A stretch of DNA of 64,000 nt, from contig NZ_QBDT01000001.1 of the NCBI RefSeq assembly GCF_004124325.1, positions 6,882,001 through 6,946,000 on the forward strand, written 5' to 3'. This document shows, in pieces, positions 33,133 to 40,956 of the stretch. The translations under genes were made by a program, and so were the position numbers. The notes under the pieces are model-generated. The model was not told where the DNA came from, searched no databases, and saw only the letters and a program-made list of their open reading frames with translations. How positions within the stretch are numbered: the stretch's first letter is position 1; each line of letters starts with the position of its first letter. The stretch is from Streptomyces sp. L2. Lineage in GTDB: Bacteria > Actinomycetota > Actinomycetes > Streptomycetales > Streptomycetaceae.

Positions 33133-34193
33133 CGCGGGTCTCCGTCCGCGCTGGTCCAGCGGCCGACGGTCATCTCGGCCGTGATGCCGGGACCGAACCC
33201 GGCGAGCAGCCCGCGCGCCCGGTCCGCCGCGCCGCCCTCGTCGAACAGCCGGCGCAGCGCGTCCAGGACCACGGCGCTGGCGATGTTGCCGTACTCGGTG
33301 AGCGTGGACCGGCTGAACCGGAACGCGTGCGGATCGACCTGGAGGAACGTGCTCAGGTCGTCGAGTATTCGGGGGCCGCCGGCGTGGATGATGTAGAAGT
33401 CCAGGTCGGACGCGTCCCAGCCGTGCGTGCCGGCCAGGTCCTTCAGCGCCGGGGCGAGCGGCTCCATGGTGGTGGGCACCCGCTTGTCGAGCATGAAGTG
33501 GAACCCGGTCTCGCGGACGTCGTACGCGATCCACTCCTCGGTCTTCGGGATGAGGTACGAGCCGTTGCGCTCCAGGTGGACGCCGGTGCCGCCGCGGCCG
33601 CGTACGACGGCGGAGGCGATGCCGTCGCCGAACAGGCCGTTGGACAGCAGCGAGCCGACACCGAGGTCGGTGGGCTGGTAGCACAGCGAGCAGAACTCGC
33701 AGGCCACGATCAGCACGTTGGCGTCGGGGTACGCCGTGCAGAAGTCATGGGCCCGGTTGATCGCCGCGCCGCCGGCCGCGCAGCCCAGCTGGGCTATGGG
33801 CAGTTGCCGGGTGGTGCTGTCGAAGTCCATCGAGTTGATCAGCCAGGCCGTGAGCGAGGGCATCATGAAGCCCGTGCACGACACGTAGATGATCACGTCG
33901 ATGTCGGTGGTGAGCAGTTCGGCGTCGTCGAGCGCCCGCTGGACCACCGCCGGCACCCGGGCCTTGGCCTCGGCCTCGTAGACCTTGTTCCGCTCCTGGA
34001 AACCGGGATGTCGCAGCGTCTCCTCGATGGGCTGCACGATGTGCCTGGTGCGCACGCCCGTGTTCTCTATCAGCCTGAGCGCCAGCGGCAGTTGTGGGTG
34101 GTCCGCGTGCCGGGAGCGGGCCAGCTCCAGCGTCTCCTCCATCGTGATCACGTGCTCCGGAACCGACACCGAGGGTCTGCACAAAGTCGCCAT
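33129..34193 (-). CDS. rppA: 1,3,6,8-tetrahydroxynaphthalene synthase (type III polyketide synthase)
   Basis: 354-aa chalcone-synthase-like enzyme that condenses five malonyl-CoA into THN. The catalytic Cys is residue 138 in AQLGCAAGGAA, and the extra Cys106 in YVSCTGFMMPS characteristic of THN synthases is present; the catalytic His lies in IIHAGGPRIL and the Asn in LTEYGNIASA. N-terminal sequence (LCRPSVSVPEHVITMEETL) is that of RppA proteins. First gene of a three-gene operon with P450 and cupin; the pathway leads to flaviolin and polymeric melanin-like pigments. Confidence 0.96.
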   Translation of the reverse strand: MATLCRPSVSVPEHVITMEETLELARSRHADHPQLPLALRLIENTGVRTRHIVQPIEETLRHPGFQERNKVYEAEAKARVPAVVQRALDDAELLTTDIDVIIYVSCTGFMMPSLTAWLINSMDFDSTTRQLPIAQLGCAAGGAAINRAHDFCTAYPDANVLIVACEFCSLCYQPTDLGVGSLLSNGLFGDGIASAVVRGRGGTGVHLERNGSYLIPKTEEWIAYDVRETGFHFMLDKRVPTTMEPLAPALKDLAGTHGWDASDLDFYIIHAGGPRILDDLSTFLQVDPHAFRFSRSTLTEYGNIASAVVLDALRRLFDEGGAADRARGLLAGFGPGITAEMTVGRWTSADGDPR

Positions 34194-34385
34194 GAACCGT
34201 CCCTGCTTTCTGGGTTCCGGCAGGCGTGCGCCCGCCGGTCAGAAGGTGGTTCACCTCAGGAGGTGCTCCACCCACGATCACCCGGCAGGGCGAAGATCTC
34301 TCGCCGGACTACTCCAGATCGGGGACACGGTGTCGCACACGTCACGTGCGCCGGAGGGCGGACGAACAGGCCCGGACCGGCGGAA

Positions 34386-34619
34386 CTACGGCGCCCCGCT
34401 GCTGTGCGCGATGCAGGCCACGTCGATACGGTCCGCGAGTTTCGCCAGCTCGATGGTCAGCGCGGCCACCGTGTCCTCGTCCAGGCCCTGCTCCCCGGCC
34501 TCGACCAGCCGCAGCCACCGCCCACCGACCGTCCGCAACAGCTTGCTCACGTCCGACGCGGAGACCTGCAAGGTGCCGCGGTCGTCGACGATCAGAGGGA
34601 GAGTCACTTCGCGGTTCAC
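34386..34619 (-). CDS. DUF6213-like small protein
   Basis: 77-aa acidic protein beginning at GTG 34619 (VNREVTLPLIVDDRGTLQVS). I recognise it as the small DUF6213 family often seen beside rppA in Streptomyces; function unknown. No membrane segment or signal peptide. Predicted mixed strand-helix with a C-terminal helix (DEDTVAALTIELAKLADRI). It is 25 bases downstream of the ... strand-opposed reading shows no gene, and the 192 bases between it and rppA hold the rppA promoter, where I could not identify a convincing -35/-10. Confidence 0.75.
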   Translation of the reverse strand: MNREVTLPLIVDDRGTLQVSASDVSKLLRTVGGRWLRLVEAGEQGLDEDTVAALTIELAKLADRIDVACIAHSSGAP

Positions 34620-34644
34620 AAACGGGATGGTAGCCGCGTGGTCG

Positions 34645-36030
34645 TCACGCACCCTGCCAAACCGTGGTGATGTTGCAGAACTCCCGGATTCCGTGCCCGG
34701 ACAGCTCACGCCCGTAGCCCGAGCGCTTCACCCCGCCGAACGGGAACGCCGGGTGGGAGGCGGTCATCCCGTTGACGTACACGGCACCCGCCTCCAGATC
34801 GCGCGCGAACCGCTCCAGCTCGGTCTCGTCCCGCGTCCACACGTTCGAACTGAGGCCGAACGGCGAGTCGTTGGCGATGAGCAGCGCCTCGTCCAGGTCG
34901 CCTGCCCGGTACAGCGTGGCGACCGGCCCGAACGCCTCCTCGCGGTGGATACGCATCTCCCGGGTGATGCCGGCCAGCACCGTCGGCGGGTAGTACCAGC
35001 CGGGCCCGTCCGGCCGCTGCCCGCCGCACAGCACCTCGGCGCCGCCCCGGCGGGCGTCGTCGACCAGTTCCTCCAGGTCGGTGCGCCCCTGTTCGCTGAC
35101 GAGCGGCCCGACCTCGGTGTCCTCCTCCATCGGGTCGCCGACCTTCAGCGCCTTCATGCCCTCGGTGAAGCGCGCGGCGAAGGCGTCGTACACGTCCGTG
35201 TGCGCGATGAACCGCTTGGCGGCGATGCACGACTGCCCGTTGTTCTGCACCCGCGCGGTCACCGCGACCTGAGCCGCGCGGTCCAGGTCGGCCGACGGCA
35301 TGACGACGTACGGGTCGCTGCCGCCCAGCTCCAGCACCGTCTTCTTGATCATCTCCCCGGCGGTGGAGGCGACCGCCCGGCCCGCGGGCTCGCTGCCGGT
35401 GAGCGTCGCCGCCTTGACCCGCTCGTCGCGCAGGATGTCGTCGACCGCGCCGGAGCCGATCAGCAGCGTCTGGAAGCAGCCCTCCGGGAAGCCCGCCCGG
35501 TGGAACAGATCCTCCAGGTAGAGGGCCGTCTGGGGCACGTTGGAGGCGTGCTTGAGCAGGCCCACGTTGCCCGCCATCAGCGCGGGCGCGGCGAAGCGGA
35601 TCACCTGCCAGAGCGGGAAGTTCCACGGCATCACCGCGAGCACGGGCCCGAGCGGGCGGTAGCGGACCCGGACCCGGGAGGCACCGGAGTCCCGTACGTC
35701 CACCGCGTCCGGCTCCTCGTCGGCCAGCAGACCCTCGGCCCGGTCGGCGTACCAGCGCATCGCCTTGGCGCACTTCGCGGCCTCCGCCCGGGCCTGCTTG
35801 ACCGGCTTGCCCATCTCCGTGGTCATCACCCGGCCGATCTCCCGCTGGTCCTCGTCCAGCAGGTCGGCGGCCCTGTTCAGCAGGCGGGCACGCTCGGCGA
35901 ACGTGCTCGTCCGGTAGGTGCGGAACGTGGCCTCGGCGAGCTGGAGCCGGCGTTCCAGCTCCTCCTCACCCATCGGCTCGTACGTCTTGAGCGTCTCGCC
36001 GTTCGCCGGGTTCACCGTGGCGATGGGCAT
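34645..36030 (-). CDS. NAD(P)-dependent aldehyde dehydrogenase, succinate-semialdehyde type
   Basis: 461-aa aldehyde dehydrogenase. Start ATG at 36030. Cofactor region MPWNFPLWQVIRFAAPALMAGN, TGSEPAGRAVASTAGEMIKKTVLELGGSDP with the catalytic Glu, and the nucleophile Cys in NNGQSCIAAKRFIAHTDV (about residue 260). The short form (~460 aa) beginning IATVNPANGETL fits succinate-semialdehyde dehydrogenases (GabD/Sad group). Located on the same strand upstream of the DUF6213 gene (25 bases between), with which it may be co-transcribed. Confidence 0.92.
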   Translation of the reverse strand: MPIATVNPANGETLKTYEPMGEEELERRLQLAEATFRTYRTSTFAERARLLNRAADLLDEDQREIGRVMTTEMGKPVKQARAEAAKCAKAMRWYADRAEGLLADEEPDAVDVRDSGASRVRVRYRPLGPVLAVMPWNFPLWQVIRFAAPALMAGNVGLLKHASNVPQTALYLEDLFHRAGFPEGCFQTLLIGSGAVDDILRDERVKAATLTGSEPAGRAVASTAGEMIKKTVLELGGSDPYVVMPSADLDRAAQVAVTARVQNNGQSCIAAKRFIAHTDVYDAFAARFTEGMKALKVGDPMEEDTEVGPLVSEQGRTDLEELVDDARRGGAEVLCGGQRPDGPGWYYPPTVLAGITREMRIHREEAFGPVATLYRAGDLDEALLIANDSPFGLSSNVWTRDETELERFARDLEAGAVYVNGMTASHPAFPFGGVKRSGYGRELSGHGIREFCNITTVWQGA

Positions 36031-36175
36031 GGCTGACCTCCCTGGGAGCGGGCTTGCTTCGACCTTCGCGCGCGCGGGCGCCCGCCGCAACGCGTGGGCC
36101 GCTGTCGCGGTGGTGGGCCGTTGTGGCGGCCCACCGCGTCGGGTGGCACGTTCTCGCGGCGGCGCGCCGTCGTCG

Positions 36176-36649
36176 TCAGGCCGAGTGCTCCGCCAGCCGG
36201 TCCAGAAACGCGGCCTGCGCCGTGATGATCACCTCGCGGGCCCGCCCCAGACCGAACCAGGCCACCCGGTCCAGTTCGGGGAACTCCTGGATCCGCCCGG
36301 AGCGCGGTGGCCACTGCATCGTGAACGTGCCGGGCTCGATCGCCGCCGGGTCCACCTCGCCCTCGACCGCCCAGGCCGTCACGATCTTGCCGCTCTTCTG
36401 CACCACCTCGCCCAGCGGTACGGCCTCCCCGTCGGGCGGTGCCAGCCCCAGCTCCTCCCGGAACTCGCGGCGGGCCGCGTCCCAGGCCGGCTCGTCGGCC
36501 TCGTACTCGCCTTTGGGGACGGTCCAGGCCCCGGCGTCCTTCTTCGCCCACAGCGGTCCGCCCATGTGCCCGAGCAGCACCTCCAGCCCCTCCCCGCCGC
36601 GCCGGAACACCAGCAGTCCCGCACTGCGCTTCGTCGCACGCACCGTCAC
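36176..36649 (-). CDS. NUDIX hydrolase
   Basis: 157-aa protein with a complete Nudix box, GEYEADEPAWDAARREFREE followed by LG (about residues 47-69). The GTG at 36649 has GGAGG seven bases upstream and overlaps the ligase stop (GTGA), so it is translated with the ligase. The preceding strand LLVFRRGGEGLEVLLGHMGGPLW is that of the MutT/DUF1868-like group. Pairing with an ATP-dependent ligase suggests a role in nucleotide sanitation or in hydrolysing an adenylated by-product; substrate not known. Confidence 0.9.
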   Translation of the reverse strand: MTVRATKRSAGLLVFRRGGEGLEVLLGHMGGPLWAKKDAGAWTVPKGEYEADEPAWDAARREFREELGLAPPDGEAVPLGEVVQKSGKIVTAWAVEGEVDPAAIEPGTFTMQWPPRSGRIQEFPELDRVAWFGLGRAREVIITAQAAFLDRLAEHSA

Positions 36650-38184
36650 GGTGAGACCTCCGGGTGGGCCGCCAGCAGGGCCTCCACCGTATCCGCCTCC
36701 TCGGGGCGTTTGTCCTCGCGGTAGCGCACCACGCGCGCGAACCGCAGGGTGACGCCGGCCGGGTAGCGGGAGGAGCGCTGCAGTCCGTCGTAGGCGATCT
36801 CGACGACGAGTTCGGGGCGCACGGTGACCCCCCAGCCGTGCTCCCGCACAGCCAGCTCCTGGAGCCGCCCGGTCTGCCAGGCGAGCAGGGCGTCGGTCAT
36901 TCCCTTGAAGGTCTTGCCGAGCATGGCGAAGGTGCCGTCCGGGTTGCGGGCGCCGAGGTGCAGGTTGGAGAGCTTCCCGGTGCGCCGGCCGTGGCCCCAC
37001 TCGGCGGCCAGCACGACCAGGTCGAGGGTGTGGATGGGCTTGACCTTCAGCCACGAGGCACCGCGTCGGCCCGCGCTGTAGGGGGCGTCGAGCGCCTTGA
37101 CGACCACGCCCTCGTGGCCCCGGGCCAGGGTGTCGGCGAGGAACCGTTCCGCCTCGGCGGTGTCCTCCGGCCCCGACGCCACCGTACGGCGCACCCGCAT
37201 CGGCTCGGGCACCAGCCGCGCCAGCACCGCGTGCCGTTCGGCGAACGGCAGGTCCAGCAGATCCCGGCCGTCGACCGACAGCGCGTCGAAGAAGACGGGG
37301 GAGACGGGGACCTCCCCGGCGGCCTTCGCCACGTCCGTGCGGGAGCCGACCCGGCCGGCCGTCTCCTGGAAGGAACGCGGCCGGCCGTCGGCGCCGAACG
37401 AGATCACCTCCCCGTCCAGGATGAACCGCTCGCCCGCCAACCCCAGCGCGGCGTCCGTCACTTCGGGCAGCCGGGCGGTGATGTCGTCCAGCGTCCTGGT
37501 GTGCACGTGGACCGTGTCGCCGTCCCGGTGCACCTGCACCCGGATGCCGTCCAGCTTCTCCTCCACCGCGCACGCGCCGAGCTTCTCGACCGCCTCGGCG
37601 ACCGAGGAGGCGCTGTGCGCGAGCATCGGCAGCACCGGACGGCCCACCGTCAGCCGGAACCGCTCCAGCGCCGGCGGCCCCTCGGCGAGGAGCGCGCCGG
37701 CCACCGACTGCAGCGAACCGGCGAGCATCACCGCCCGCCGCACCGCCGCCGGATCCGCGCCGGTCGCCCTTGCGAGACCCTCCACGGCGACGGCGTCCAG
37801 CGCGCCCTGGCGGACCTCGCCGGTGAGGAGGCCGAGCAGGAAGCGCTGCTCGGCCTCGGTGGCCAGGGCCATCAGCTCGCCGACTCTCCGGGAGCGTTCC
37901 GCCTGCGAGCCGGGGCCGGACACCTTGCCCAGGTCGGTGAGGCGGGCGTCGACGTCCCGGACGGTGAGGGTCGGCTGGGCCGCCGGCTCGACGGGGCGGG
38001 CCAGTACCTTCCAGCCGACGCCGAGGCGTCCCTGCGGGAGGCGTCCCGCCAGGTAGGGGATGACGATGGGCGCGTCGTCGGGGGTGGCCTCCCGGAAGAG
38101 GTCGGCGAGGAGGTCTGTCTTGCGGGTCCGGGACGCCGTTGCTGTGACTTCTTGGGAGACTTGGGCCAGCCGGGCTAGCAACAT
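36646..38184 (-). CDS. ATP-dependent DNA ligase
   Basis: 512-aa actinobacterial LigB-type ligase. ATG at 38184 (MLLARLAQVSQEV); longer readings would run into the dispersed repeat and are rejected. N-terminal helical DNA-binding domain residues ~1-200, then the adenylation domain with the lysine nucleophile in AVEEKLDGIRVQVHR (about residue 217), motif III FILDGEVIS, motif IV GVVVKALDAPY, motif V WLKVKP, and an OB domain to the end. Probably a repair ligase accessory to NAD-dependent LigA. Coupled to the NUDIX gene downstream. Confidence 0.94.
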   Translation of the reverse strand: MLLARLAQVSQEVTATASRTRKTDLLADLFREATPDDAPIVIPYLAGRLPQGRLGVGWKVLARPVEPAAQPTLTVRDVDARLTDLGKVSGPGSQAERSRRVGELMALATEAEQRFLLGLLTGEVRQGALDAVAVEGLARATGADPAAVRRAVMLAGSLQSVAGALLAEGPPALERFRLTVGRPVLPMLAHSASSVAEAVEKLGACAVEEKLDGIRVQVHRDGDTVHVHTRTLDDITARLPEVTDAALGLAGERFILDGEVISFGADGRPRSFQETAGRVGSRTDVAKAAGEVPVSPVFFDALSVDGRDLLDLPFAERHAVLARLVPEPMRVRRTVASGPEDTAEAERFLADTLARGHEGVVVKALDAPYSAGRRGASWLKVKPIHTLDLVVLAAEWGHGRRTGKLSNLHLGARNPDGTFAMLGKTFKGMTDALLAWQTGRLQELAVREHGWGVTVRPELVVEIAYDGLQRSSRYPAGVTLRFARVVRYREDKRPEEADTVEALLAAHPEVSP

Positions 38185-38224
38185 GGGTCCAGGGTGCACC
38201 AGGGGTGGGGTGGCCGCGCGGTTT

Positions 38225-39250
38225 TCAGCTGCGGGTGCGTTGTGGTTGCTCGCGCCCACGCGGCGCCGGCCGCATATCGGATACAGCCCCGCGCCCCTTC
38301 GGGGCGCTCTCGTCCAGGTCCGTGAACAGGAGCTCTGCGTTGATCGCCGCTCCTGCTCTGTAGCCCCTGCTTGCCGCGTTGATGACCTGTTCCGCGTAAC
38401 CGCTGGTGTTGCCTGCTGTCCAGAGGCCGGCGACGGTGGTCTGGCCGCGTTCGTCGATGACCGGGTAGGCGCCGAAGGGGGTGTCGTGGAGGTCGGCGCC
38501 GAGGCGGACGAGGAGGTCGTTCTGGGGGACGGCGTGCGGGGCGGCGTAGAGGACCTCGCGGTCGTGGACCGCGCCGTCGGTGAGGCGGAGGCCGGTGAGG
38601 CGGTCCTCGGTGACGACCAGGGCCTCGACCTCGCCGGGTACGACGGTGACGCCGGCGGTGGCGAGCCGGCGCAGGTCGTCGTCGGTGAGGGCGGCCTCGG
38701 GCACCTGGTGCAAGAAGAGGCGTACGTCCTTGGACCACTGGGTGACCATGAGGGCCTGGTGCACGCTCATCGGCGTGGTGGCGAGGACGCCGGTGGGCAG
38801 GTCGCGGGCCTCCCAGCCGTGGCAGTACGGACAGTGGATCACGTCCCGGCCGAACCGCTCGGCCAGGCCGGGCAGCGGCGGCAGCTCGTCCCGCAGGCCC
38901 GTGGCGACGACCAGCTGCCGGGCCCGTATGGTGCGCCCGGTCGCCAGGGTCACGGCGAAGTCCCCGTCGCGGCGGGCGTCCACGGCCCGGTCCCGGACCA
39001 GTTCGACGCCGTACCGGGCGATCTCCTCGCGGCCGATCGCCAGGAACTCGGCCGGGGACATGCCGTCCCGGGACAGATAGCCCTGCATGTGCGCGGCCGG
39101 CGCGTTGCGCGGTTCGCCCGCGTCGACGACCAGGGTGCGGCGCCGGGCCCGGCCCAGGACCAGGGCGGCGGACAGCCCGGCCGCGCCGCCTCCGACCACG
39201 ACGACCTCGTACCGGCCGCTGTCGGTTTCCCGCGTGCTGTTTTCGGTCAT
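38225..39250 (-). CDS. Thioredoxin reductase-like FAD/NAD(P)-dependent oxidoreductase
   Basis: 341-aa two-dinucleotide-fold flavoprotein. FAD motif VVVVGGGAAGLSAALVLGRA at residues ~15-34; redox pair CPYC in VIHCPYCHGWE (about residue 140); and the second FAD site TVAGLWTAGNTSGYAEQVINAASRG. NAD(P) region GVLATTPMS lacks the canonical GxGxxA, as in several thioredoxin-reductase-like proteins. The last 27 residues (from SAPKGRG) are encoded by the dispersed repeat copy 2 and look like a recent extension. Divergent from an XRE-cupin regulator that probably controls it. Confidence 0.88.
   Translation of the reverse strand: MTENSTRETDSGRYEVVVVGGGAAGLSAALVLGRARRRTLVVDAGEPRNAPAAHMQGYLSRDGMSPAEFLAIGREEIARYGVELVRDRAVDARRDGDFAVTLATGRTIRARQLVVATGLRDELPPLPGLAERFGRDVIHCPYCHGWEARDLPTGVLATTPMSVHQALMVTQWSKDVRLFLHQVPEAALTDDDLRRLATAGVTVVPGEVEALVVTEDRLTGLRLTDGAVHDREVLYAAPHAVPQNDLLVRLGADLHDTPFGAYPVIDERGQTTVAGLWTAGNTSGYAEQVINAASRGYRAGAAINAELLFTDLDESAPKGRGAVSDMRPAPRGREQPQRTRS
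38232..38308 (-). repeat. Dispersed intergenic repeat, copy 2, inside the flavoprotein 3' end
   Basis: Inverted relative to copy 1. On the minus strand: hairpin GCGCCCC-GAA-GGGGCGC, GGGGCTGTATCCG, GCCGCGTGGGCGCGAG and CAACCACAACGCACCCGCA, matching the copy at 25147-25225 in block order and with most positions identical. It overlaps the last 26 codons and nearly the stop codon of the flavoprotein gene. Confidence 0.78.
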
Positions 39251-39279
39251 GCGGCGAGGGTCACGCGTACGTCGGCGGA

Positions 39280-39308
39280 TTGACAAACGTGTTTGCCGAT
39301 TCTGCAAT
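39280..39308 (+). promoter_or_regulatory. Promoter of XRE-cupin gene, probably giving a leaderless mRNA
   Basis: TTGACA (39280-39285), 17 bases, TGCAAT (39303-39308): close to the vegetative sigma consensus. Transcription would start near 39315-39316, at the ATG chosen for the regulator, which has no ribosome-binding site. An inverted repeat CAAAC-GT-GTTTG (39284-39295) overlaps the -35 and spacer and is a candidate operator. Confidence 0.65.
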
Positions 39309-39315
39309 GAACCTC

Positions 39316-39888
39316 ATGACGACCGAAGACGTACTGGCCGGCGTCGGCCCCCGGCTCCGGCGCCTGCGCAAGGAGCGCGAGGTGACCCTGGCCGCGCTGT
39401 CGGAGACCACCGGCATCTCCGTGAGCACCCTGTCCCGGCTGGAGTCGGGACTGCGCAAGCCGAGCCTGGAGCTGCTGCTGCCGATCGCGCAGGCCCATCA
39501 GGTCCCGCTCGACGAACTGGTCGGAGCGCCGGCCGTGGGGGACCCGCGGGTGCGGGCGGAGCCGATCGTCCGGGGCGGCCGCACGCACTGGCCGCTGACC
39601 CGCCAGCCCGGCGGACTGCAGGCCTACAAGGTCCTCGAACCGCGGCGCAGGCAGGAGCCGGAACCGCGCACCCACGAGGGGTACGAGTGGCTGTACGTGC
39701 TGGCCGGACGGCTGCGGCTGGTGCTCGGCGAGCATGACGTGGTGCTGACGGCGGGCGAGGCGGCCGAGTTCGACACGCGGGTGCCGCACTGGTTCGGATC
39801 GACGGGGGAGGGGCCGGTGGAGTTCCTGAGCCTGTTCGGGCCGCAGGGGGAGCGGATGCACGTGCGGGCCCGGCCCCGCAGGACGTGA
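39316..39888 (+). CDS. XRE-family regulator with C-terminal cupin domain
   Basis: 190-aa regulator. The ATG at 39316 follows the promoter so closely that the mRNA is probably leaderless; ATG 39307 and TTG 39280 are in frame but lie within the promoter. N-terminal lambda-repressor type helix-turn-helix (VTLAALSETTGISVSTLSRLESG, residues ~23-45), then a cupin sensor domain with EPRTHEGYEWLYVLAGRLRLVLG (~120-142). Small-molecule responsive repressor or activator, divergent from the flavoprotein gene 65 bases away, and a likely regulator of it and of itself. Confidence 0.9.
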   Translation: MTTEDVLAGVGPRLRRLRKEREVTLAALSETTGISVSTLSRLESGLRKPSLELLLPIAQAHQVPLDELVGAPAVGDPRVRAEPIVRGGRTHWPLTRQPGGLQAYKVLEPRRRQEPEPRTHEGYEWLYVLAGRLRLVLGEHDVVLTAGEAAEFDTRVPHWFGSTGEGPVEFLSLFGPQGERMHVRARPRRT

Positions 39889-39927
39889 CGCGGGGAACGG
39901 ATTCCGGGCGCCTGTTCCCTGATGAGC

Positions 39928-39944
39928 AAGCGACCGCTTAGTAT
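39928..39944 (+). promoter_or_regulatory. Palindrome overlapping a -10 element before the oxidoreductase/dehydrogenase operon
   Basis: AAGCG-AC-CGCTT (39928-39939), a perfect inverted repeat with a 2-base centre, runs into TAGTAT (39939-39944), a good -10. This type of site is common for TetR repressors of lipid-degradation genes; no TetR gene is adjacent. Confidence 0.45.
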
Positions 39945-39990
39945 GCGATCGGAAGCCGGTCAGACGAACGCAGTCCCGTGGAGGCCCCGC

Positions 39991-40956
39991 ATGCAGGCAT
40001 GGCACGTGCACGAGAACGGTGAGCCGAGCGAGGTGATGCGCCTCGCCGAGGTGGAGCGGCCCGTGCCCGGCGCCGGACAGGTGCTGCTGCGGGTGCGCGC
40101 CGCCAACGTCAACTTCCCCGACGCCCTGATGTGCCGGGGCCAGTACCAGGTGCGGCCGCCGCTGCCCTTCACGCCCGGTGTGGAGATCTGCGGCGAGACC
40201 GAGGACGGCCGCCGGGTGATCGCCAACCCCGCGCTGCCGTACGGCGGCTTCGCCGAGTACGCCGTCGCCGACGCGGCCGCCGTCCTGCCGGCCCCCGGCT
40301 CGCTGGACGACGCCGAGGCCGCCGCGCTGCATATCGGCTACCAGACCGGCTGGTTCGGCCTGCACCGCCGGGCCCGCCTGGAAGCCGGCGAGACCCTCCT
40401 CGTGCACGCCGCCGCCGGCGGCGTCGGCAGCGCGGCCGTCCAGCTCGGCAAGGCCGCCGGAGCCTGTGTGATCGGCGTGGTCGGCGGTGCGGCGAAGGCC
40501 GCCGTCGCCCGCGAGCTGGGCTGCGACGTGGTGGTCGACCGGCACGCCGAGGACGTCATCGCGGCCGTGAAGGAGGCCACCTCGGGCCGCGGCGCCGACG
40601 TGATCTACGACCCGGTCGGCGGCGACGCCTACGCCCAGTCCGCCAAGGTGGTCGCCTTCGAGGGCCGGATCGTCGTCGTCGGGTTCGCCAGCGGAAGCAT
40701 CCCGAACCCGGCGCTCAACCACGCCCTCGTGAAGAACTACGCCATCCTGGGCCTGCACTGGGGCCTGTACAACACCAAGAACCCCAAGCTGGTCGGGCAG
40801 TGCCACGAGCAGCTCACCGAACTGGCCGCCCGGGGCGCGATCAAGCCGCTGATCAGCGAGCGGGTCCCGCTGGACCGGGCCGCGGAGGCAGTGCAGAAGG
40901 TGGCCGACGGCCGGTCCAGCGGCCGGATCGCCGTCCTGACGGAGGAGTCCGCATGA
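39991..40956 (+). CDS. NADPH:quinone oxidoreductase-like MDR protein
   Basis: 321-aa zinc-free medium-chain reductase. ATG at 39991 with GTGGAGG upstream. GroES-like N-terminal half (VRAANVNFPDALMCRGQYQ, PGVEICGE), Rossmann half with HAAAGGVGSAAVQLGKAAGA (about residues 140-160) for NADPH, and DPVGGDAYAQSAK. No zinc-ligand cysteines. First gene of a three-gene operon; the next gene starts at its stop (ATGA). It likely reduces an enone, quinone or enoyl-CoA-type intermediate made or used by the dehydrogenases downstream. Confidence 0.9.
   Translation: MQAWHVHENGEPSEVMRLAEVERPVPGAGQVLLRVRAANVNFPDALMCRGQYQVRPPLPFTPGVEICGETEDGRRVIANPALPYGGFAEYAVADAAAVLPAPGSLDDAEAAALHIGYQTGWFGLHRRARLEAGETLLVHAAAGGVGSAAVQLGKAAGACVIGVVGGAAKAAVARELGCDVVVDRHAEDVIAAVKEATSGRGADVIYDPVGGDAYAQSAKVVAFEGRIVVVGFASGSIPNPALNHALVKNYAILGLHWGLYNTKNPKLVGQCHEQLTELAARGAIKPLISERVPLDRAAEAVQKVADGRSSGRIAVLTEESA

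Noticed and set aside
38185..38259. N-terminal extension of the DNA ligase to 38259
   Set aside because: The extra 25 residues come from the dispersed repeat and the ATG at 38184 fits the family start.
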